Under the pieces are notes generated by a model. That model saw only the letters and a list, made by a program, of their open reading frames with translations, was not told where the DNA came from and did not search any database. From a virus, in IMG/VR virus record IMGVR_UViG_3300048837_000015, positions 1 through 24,534 of that record: a DNA stretch of 24,534 nt. The stretch is one strand, 5' to 3'. Of the stretch, positions 20,002 to 24,534 are shown piece after piece (the stretch's first letter is position 1; each line of letters begins with the position of its first letter). The position numbers and the translations under genes were made by a program.

Positions 20002-20030
20002 AGGTTAGCCCATCGACACACTGACGGCAA
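20002..20030 (-). promoter_or_regulatory. Promoter P6, drives 19945 to 18052
   Basis: Minus strand: -35 TTGCCG (20030-20025), 17-base spacer, -10 TAACCT (20007-20002). Preceded by AAATAGTGC, close to the AAATAGAAC that precedes P2. Located in the gap after the ribonucleotide reductase stop. Confidence 0.5.
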
Positions 20031-20056
20031 GCACTATTTGTCCAGGTCGCCGCTAT

Positions 20057-21922
20057 TTAATCGGCGCAGGCTCCGGTCTTGCGGCCGAACTCATCCAGAG
20101 TGCAGGCACCGCTGAACCCGTCCTCTTCCTGAAGAGCCATGACCTTGGCATGTTCTTCGTCTTGAGCTTCATTGCCGTCGACTGCCTTGATCGGCTCATC
20201 ATAGTTCCCGGCCGGACGATAGGTGGTGCAGCCCTTCGCACCATTCTCCCACGCCATGAGGTAGAGTTCCTTGAACTCGTCGAACTTGAAGTCCGTGGGA
20301 ACATTGCAGGTCTTGCTGACGGCGCTGTCGATGTGGCGCTGCGCCGTGCAGAGGACACCGACGTGCTGAGCAGCGGTGATCTGTCCGCCAGCCACGGTCC
20401 GGCCCTTGACGCCCAAGTAGGCGACGCCATAGTCCGGGATTTGCACCGTCTTCATGCCATCCTTCATGATGACGTTGCGCTTCTGTTCGTAGGCGATCAC
20501 AGGCTCGATGCCGGACGAGACGTTGTCAGCATAGAGCGAGATGGTGCCGGTGGGAGCGATCGAGGTCAGATGGCTGTTCCGGATACCATACTTCTTGATC
20601 AGCGCCTTGGTGTCGTCCCACAGACCGCGAATGAAGTTGCCCTTCATGTAGCGCTCTTCGTCGTAGAGCGGGAACGCACCCTTCTCCTTCGCCAGCAGAG
20701 CCGATGCCTGATAGCAGTGGTTGGCGATGAATTCCATCAGCTGATCTTCGAAGGCCAGGAAGTCTTCGCTGCCGTAGGGATAGCCGAGGGCTTCCAGAGC
20801 GTTGGCGAGGCCGGTCACACCGAGACCCATGCGCCGCTTCCTTTGGGCTTCCAGCTTCTGCTGCGGAAGCGGATAGCGGCTCCGGTCGATGACATTGTCC
20901 ATCGCACGGACGACGAGCGGGATATCGGAGGCGAGAAGGTCCCAGTCGAACGAATAGGAACCGTCGGCGTTCTTGATCAGATACTTCACCACGTTGAAGG
21001 AGCCCAAGAGGCAGGCACCATACGGAGGAAGCGGCTGCTCGCCACAGGGATTGGTCGCTGCGATCGTCTCGCAATACCAGAGGTTGTTCATGCGATTGAT
21101 CGTGTCGATGAACAGGACGCCCGGCTCGGCCCAGTCGTAGTTCCCGCGCATGATCATGTCCCAGAGAGCCTGGGAATCGACTTCGCGGTAGTTCTTGCCG
21201 CCAAACTTCAGCATGAACGGCTTGCCGGTGGAGACGCATTCCATCAGTTCATCGGTGACACCGACCGACATGTTGAACCCACGGAGAGGACGCATGTCCC
21301 AGGGAATGTCCGGATTGGAGACCTGCTTCGCCCGGATGAACTTCTCGATGTCCGGATGGTCGCAGCGAAGAACAGCCATCTGGGCACCACGACGGTTCCC
21401 GGCCGAGGCTGTCGCGCGACACACGCTGTCGAAGATGTTGGCGAAAGCCAACGGGCCGTCTGTCACGGACTGGACGCCACGGATGATATCGCCGGAGGGG
21501 CGCAGCGTTGAGAAGTCGTAGCCGACACCGCCACCCTGACGCATGGTAATCGCGGCCAGCTTGGCGACGTCCATGATGGACTCGGAGCTGAACGCGCCGG
21601 TGCCCTTCTCGATCATGCGTTCGGCTTCGGTCGGACCGTCGGTGAAACTGTCATGAATGGTCGGCATCACGAAGCAGTTGTAGAGCGTCACATTCTTGAG
21701 CGAACCTGCGCCTGCGAGAACACGACCGGGCGGAGAGAACCGCTGGTCCATGATCGTGTCACGAAAGCCCATGTAGTGCTCGTGATTGTCCTGGAGAAAC
21801 CCAGCGACGCGGTTCATCGCTTCCCTGTGGTTCTCGTTCTCACCGCGATATTTTTCCCCGCCGATAGCGTCGCAGTATGGGTTCTGTGGTCCGACCATTC
21901 GTTTGGTCTCCTGAGTGCGCAT
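20057..21922 (-). CDS. nrdJ: Class II (adenosylcobalamin-dependent) ribonucleotide reductase
   Basis: A 621-residue enzyme that makes deoxyribonucleotides from ribonucleotides using a B12-derived radical. Signatures: RVLAGAGSLKNVTLYNCFVM (67-86, redox Cys83), GGGVGYDFSTLRPSGD (130-145), ATNPCGEQPLPPYGACLLGS (289-308) with thiyl Cys293 and redox Cys304, GVTGLANALEALG, and SIAPTGTISLYADN. The C-terminus carries a Cys pair in ACTLDEFGRKTGAC (about 606-619), presumably for reduction by thioredoxin-like partners. No ATP-cone is present, and no NrdB partner in the window, both as expected for class II. It supplies dNTPs for phage replication, but depends on host cobalamin. It follows an HNH gene, with GAAGGGAAAC before ATG 21922. 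It is somewhat shorter than many cellular NrdJ proteins. Confidence 0.93.
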   Translation of the reverse strand: MRTQETKRMVGPQNPYCDAIGGEKYRGENENHREAMNRVAGFLQDNHEHYMGFRDTIMDQRFSPPGRVLAGAGSLKNVTLYNCFVMPTIHDSFTDGPTEAERMIEKGTGAFSSESIMDVAKLAAITMRQGGGVGYDFSTLRPSGDIIRGVQSVTDGPLAFANIFDSVCRATASAGNRRGAQMAVLRCDHPDIEKFIRAKQVSNPDIPWDMRPLRGFNMSVGVTDELMECVSTGKPFMLKFGGKNYREVDSQALWDMIMRGNYDWAEPGVLFIDTINRMNNLWYCETIAATNPCGEQPLPPYGACLLGSFNVVKYLIKNADGSYSFDWDLLASDIPLVVRAMDNVIDRSRYPLPQQKLEAQRKRRMGLGVTGLANALEALGYPYGSEDFLAFEDQLMEFIANHCYQASALLAKEKGAFPLYDEERYMKGNFIRGLWDDTKALIKKYGIRNSHLTSIAPTGTISLYADNVSSGIEPVIAYEQKRNVIMKDGMKTVQIPDYGVAYLGVKGRTVAGGQITAAQHVGVLCTAQRHIDSAVSKTCNVPTDFKFDEFKELYLMAWENGAKGCTTYRPAGNYDEPIKAVDGNEAQDEEHAKVMALQEEDGFSGACTLDEFGRKTGACAD

Positions 21923-21935
21923 GAGTTTCCCTTCG

Positions 21936-22409
21936 CTATATTTTAGGAGTTGTGATTGCTCTCACATCGCTCCATCCACGTTGAACTCTCATTCTTGCAG
22001 TTGCATAAGAGACTTTACCAAATCTCTCTACTGCCTCTGCAAAAGATATTCTTTCACCTTCGATTTCAACATATCTCGTCGATGAAGAGTTCCTGTTCTG
22101 AACAGTCTTAGAAGCCCAGAAACAGTTCTCGGGAGAATATCCTGCGTCGTTATCTTTCCTCTCTATTGAGAAATTACCGTCTGGCTTAAGACCCATGTCC
22201 TCGAGAAAACACTCGAACCCAGACAGACCATCTTCTCCGTTTAACCATCTGTCACAAACTGTTATTCCTCTACCACCATAACGATGATAGTGAACATGGT
22301 TCTCGTTATAGCAGCGATCTTTCATACCGCCATATGAGTTATACTCCGGAGAATGCCTTCTCGGAGAACCATCCTTGGGTCTAACTGTATGTCCGTGAAT
22401 GTAACTCAC
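21936..22409 (-). CDS. HNH homing endonuclease (between helicase and nrdJ)
   Basis: A 157-residue endonuclease starting at GTG 22409, which overlaps the helicase stop (GTGA). The catalytic part includes SYGGMKDRCYNENHVHYHRY (25-44), GGRGITVCDRW (45-55) and FSIERKDNDAGYSPENCFWA (80-99), the typical sequence series of phage HNH homing enzymes. The C-terminal 45 residues (RISFAEAVERFGKVSYATAR, then VQRGWSDVRAITTP) look like a helix-turn-helix DNA-binding module that sets the target site. Its DNA is clearly more AT-rich than its neighbours and lacks the CTTGGGC motif for its whole length. It sits just upstream of the nrdJ start without interrupting either gene. It would spread by cutting homing sites in related phages. 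Confidence 0.88.
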   Translation of the reverse strand: MSYIHGHTVRPKDGSPRRHSPEYNSYGGMKDRCYNENHVHYHRYGGRGITVCDRWLNGEDGLSGFECFLEDMGLKPDGNFSIERKDNDAGYSPENCFWASKTVQNRNSSSTRYVEIEGERISFAEAVERFGKVSYATARMRVQRGWSDVRAITTPKI

Positions 22410-23644
22410 ATTCTCACCACAGATACTTTTTCAGCTGCCCTCGTGATAGCTGTATACAGCCAGCGGTTTCTCTGCTGGCGAAACACTCCCGACTCGTCAA
22501 AGACGCAGACACTGTCCCACTGGGAGCCTTGCGACTTGTGAACTGTCAGGGCATATCCATAATCGAACTCATGCGCCTCAGCGCGGAGCCAGTATTGTTT
22601 CTCGAGCTCTTTACCTCGTCCAAGGAAGTGATGCTCCAGTGCGGCGACGCTCACGCTCATCGGATTGTCTTCAGGCTGGACGGACATATGAACCTTGCCG
22701 TCCATCACACCTTCGACATCGGTGACGTTAAAGATTGCCCCGTTTAGCAAGCCTAGCTCACTGTTGTTTCTAAGGCAAACCAAACGGTCACCGAGGACAG
22801 GGTAGGGATCGTAGATCTCATGGAGCTTGCGCATCTTCATATTGCTGGCATGGCGCGTCACGTTCTTGCCCACCAGAACCTGATCGTAGCTCAGCATCAG
22901 CTCCTTATCGAGCTTCGTCCCTCTTGGGTAGACGTGGCAGTCTCCACCCCAGTCACCGAGACGCAGAGGTTCATTGTTGCGAACCAAGGTAGCCATTCGC
23001 AAGATGGGAGACTCTGCTGCCTGACGGTGAATTTCATCAAGCATCACATCGGGAGTAACACCTTCAGTGAAGTAGCCAGCGCCGCCGACAGGAGGAAGCT
23101 GCGCAGGATCGCCCAAGACAAGGACAGGCGTCTTGAACGACAGAAGGTCTTCGCCCATTTGAGCGTCAACCATAGAGCATTCGTCGATGACGACCAGCGC
23201 AGCTTCCTTGACGATGCTATCGCGGTTCAGAACGAACATCGGCTGAGAAGCATTCTTCGCCTCTTCCTCGATGTCCTTGCGAAGCGATCTCACTTTGGGA
23301 TGCTGATCGATGAAGTCTGCCGTCATGTCCTTCATCTCAGCCAGCAAGTTCTCCAACTCGAGTTCGAGTTCTTGCAGACGTGCCTTGCTCTTGTCTCTGC
23401 TCCGATAGATCAGCGAGTGGATCGTTGCAGCATTCTCGCAGCCCTTGGTCCGCAAGACGTGAGCGGCTTTGCCGGTGTAGGCAGCGAACAGAACATCGCC
23501 ATCGATGCCTTCTGCCAGATGCCTTGCGAGCGTGGTCTTTCCGGTGCCAGCATACCCAAAGAGGTGGAACACCTGCTTCTCGCCGTTGCGATACCAGTCG
23601 TCCACAGCACGGAGTGTGGCTTCCTGTTGTGGTGAAAATCTCAT
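22406..23644 (-). CDS. SF1 DNA helicase, RecD/Dda-like
   Basis: A 412-residue helicase with Walker A GYAGTGKTTLA (30-40, Lys36), Walker B VVIDECSMVD (151-160, D154-E155), motif III GDPAQLPPVGG (178-188, Gln182), and the C-terminal UvrD_C_2-type motifs YALTVHKSQGSQWDSV and RWLYTAITRAAEKVSV. A charged coiled-coil-like insertion lies at 88-130. This layout is like T4 Dda and the RecD2 branch: a 5'-3' helicase likely used in replication initiation, fork restart or recombination. ATG 23644 is preceded by AGGAGGGG, itself only about 16 bases after an intrinsic terminator, so expression may rely on read-through from the SSB-like gene. Its stop overlaps the start of the HNH gene. Confidence 0.92.
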   Translation of the reverse strand: MRFSPQQEATLRAVDDWYRNGEKQVFHLFGYAGTGKTTLARHLAEGIDGDVLFAAYTGKAAHVLRTKGCENAATIHSLIYRSRDKSKARLQELELELENLLAEMKDMTADFIDQHPKVRSLRKDIEEEAKNASQPMFVLNRDSIVKEAALVVIDECSMVDAQMGEDLLSFKTPVLVLGDPAQLPPVGGAGYFTEGVTPDVMLDEIHRQAAESPILRMATLVRNNEPLRLGDWGGDCHVYPRGTKLDKELMLSYDQVLVGKNVTRHASNMKMRKLHEIYDPYPVLGDRLVCLRNNSELGLLNGAIFNVTDVEGVMDGKVHMSVQPEDNPMSVSVAALEHHFLGRGKELEKQYWLRAEAHEFDYGYALTVHKSQGSQWDSVCVFDESGVFRQQRNRWLYTAITRAAEKVSVVRM

Positions 23645-23659
23645 GGCCCCTCCTGGACG

Positions 23660-23687
23660 AAAAAGGGCGGGGAGTTAACCCCGCCCT
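23660..23687 (-). terminator. Intrinsic terminator after the SSB-like gene
   Basis: On the minus strand, a 9-bp perfect GC-rich stem (AGGGCGGGG / CCCCGCCCT) with a 6-base loop (TTAACT) is followed by four to five T residues. It lies 20 bases downstream of the SSB-like stop and 16 bases before the helicase start. There is no promoter between, suggesting that it lowers downstream expression instead of ending it. Confidence 0.85.
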
Positions 23688-23706
23688 GATGACGCCCGTC
23701 CTGTGA

Positions 23707-24534
23707 TCAGAACGGAATGTCTTCGTCGTCGCCCGAGGAGCCACCACGGTTCTGACTGCCGCCGCCCGAGGAACTGCCCTCGTCGTCGCCGCCGGTCTTG
23801 GCGATGGAGTCGAAGTCGGCACGAGCCAGCCCGTTCTCGATCATGTCCGCGAAGTCCTTGGCTTCCTTCAGGAGGGCCATGCCTTCCGGCGAGCCGGGGT
23901 TGATCAGCGACAGACGCCACGTCTCTTCCATCGGGCTGATCTTGTAGTTGTAGAACGTGCCGGAGTCGTTCTTCTGCTTCGACGTGCTGATCTTGCAGCG
24001 GTTGGCGAAGATCGGCGGCGAGCCCTTCTGGGTATACATCGCCGTCATCCAGTCCTTGTGGACCTTGATCTTGGTCGACGAGAAGCTCAGGACACAGTAG
24101 CCCTCGGTCTCGGTGCCGTCCTCGTTCATGATCAGGCAGTAGACGTAATACGTCTCCACCAGATCATTGCCGCCCGGTGACTTGAACGGGATGCGCTTGC
24201 CGTCGGCATCCTTGGGCGGAATGCGCGAGCCGCCGTTCTTGGCGATCGCATCCTTGTAGACCTGCGAGTCGAGCTCATGCCGATCGACGAGACCGCCGCC
24301 CTTGGTCCGGGGAACCCATTCGACGACCGCCGCTTCCTTGTAGACGGGGATGATCACCACCGGCTGCTTCAGGATTTCCTTGGTCACCGAGTTGACCAGA
24401 TCGCCGGCCTTGCAGCCCTCGATCAGCTGATCCTCGACCTCGGGGGAGTTGGATTGCAGCACGTTGATGAAGGGAATGGAAAGATCGGTGATCTTCGTCC
24501 CTTCGAAGCCCGCGTGGGCGTATTCACCGTAGTC
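23707..24534 (-). CDS. Putative single-strand DNA-binding protein (5' end cut by window)
   Basis: The frame stays open to the right edge (residues DYGEYAHAGFEGTKITDLSI precede the first internal start codon, GTG 24462), so the N-terminus is outside the window; 275 residues are visible. The body is an alpha/beta region (ILKQPVVIIPVYKEAAVVEW, TETEGYCVLSFSSTKIKVHK) without a motif I can name, and matches in pattern a conserved phage protein found near recombination genes. The C-terminus is Gly/Ser/Asp-rich and ends GDDEDIPF, the acidic tail typical of single-strand DNA-binding proteins, used to recruit partners. I therefore call it SSB-like; the OB fold itself is not evident from sequence. High-GC codon use and a terminator right after it suggest an abundantly made protein. 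Confidence 0.65.
   Translation of the reverse strand, partial: DYGEYAHAGFEGTKITDLSIPFINVLQSNSPEVEDQLIEGCKAGDLVNSVTKEILKQPVVIIPVYKEAAVVEWVPRTKGGGLVDRHELDSQVYKDAIAKNGGSRIPPKDADGKRIPFKSPGGNDLVETYYVYCLIMNEDGTETEGYCVLSFSSTKIKVHKDWMTAMYTQKGSPPIFANRCKISTSKQKNDSGTFYNYKISPMEETWRLSLINPGSPEGMALLKEAKDFADMIENGLARADFDSIAKTGGDDEGSSSGGGSQNRGGSSGDDEDIPF

Noticed and set aside
1-24534. tRNA genes, CRISPR arrays, insertion sequences, integrase or attachment sites
   Set aside because: No cloverleaf-type sequence, regularly spaced repeat, transposase or integrase was found on reading both strands; a tRNAscan or repeat search would confirm.

Overview
This window looks like part of a lytic-style double-stranded DNA phage genome. 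Every credible gene lies on the minus strand, so transcription runs from high to low coordinates. Genes are packed end to end, usually overlapping by 1-8 bases, and only six gaps exceed 50 bases. Replication, recombination and nucleotide-metabolism genes are present: family A DNA polymerase, primase-helicase, RecD/Dda-type helicase, ATP-dependent ligase, single-strand binding-like protein, PD-(D/E)XK nuclease, class II ribonucleotide reductase and dCTP deaminase. I see no structural or packaging genes, tRNAs or CRISPR. One protein carries a VPLPA-type exosortase sorting signal, a signal known mainly from Alphaproteobacteria and especially Rhodobacterales; with CTTG-type -35 boxes and fairly high GC this suggests an alphaproteobacterial host (inference).

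Layout from right to left, in transcription order. 24534-20057: SSB-like protein (cut by the window end), intrinsic terminator, SF1 helicase, HNH homing endonuclease, B12-dependent ribonucleotide reductase. 19945-18052 (promoter P6): a Lys/Ala-tailed protein, a thymine-hypermodification family protein and a two-helix membrane protein. 17989-10619 (promoter P5): glycosyltransferase, thymidylate synthase/dUMP hydroxymethylase-family enzyme, HD nucleotidase, DUF3310 protein, DNA polymerase, HNH homing endonuclease, FkbM methyltransferase, zinc-ribbon protein and dCTP deaminase. 10557-7420 (promoter P4): VRR-NUC-like nuclease, double-HTH protein, primase-helicase. 7195-5066 (promoter P3): small protein, ligase, DUF2786 protein, small protein. 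5004-1082 (promoter P2): VPLPA-sorted secreted protein, lipoprotein, GHKL-like ATPase, DUF1653 protein, small proteins and a nucleotidyltransferase. 1011-1 (promoter P1): small conserved proteins and an HTH protein cut by the window edge.

The most interesting part is 15.1-19.2 kb. A protein with the signature motifs of the alpha-glutamyl/putrescinyl-thymine pyrophosphorylase / 5-hmdU DNA kinase helical-domain family sits just upstream of a glycosyltransferase that is ATGA-coupled to a thymidylate synthase-family enzyme, followed by a nucleotidase and the polymerase. Together with dCTP deaminase and ribonucleotide reductase this is consistent with a phage that makes hydroxymethyl-dUMP, incorporates it, and further decorates the base in DNA. 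The glycosyltransferase and possibly the FkbM methyltransferase suggest a modification that need not be one of those already described.

Six promoter-like sites share a TTGTCA-like -35, a 17-base spacer and a TAnnnT-like -10. They occupy all the larger gaps except the one holding the terminator, and in four cases the -35 starts 2-3 bases after the preceding stop codon. No stretch longer than 300 bases lacks a gene; the longest gap (7196-7419) holds promoter P3 and two inverted repeats.
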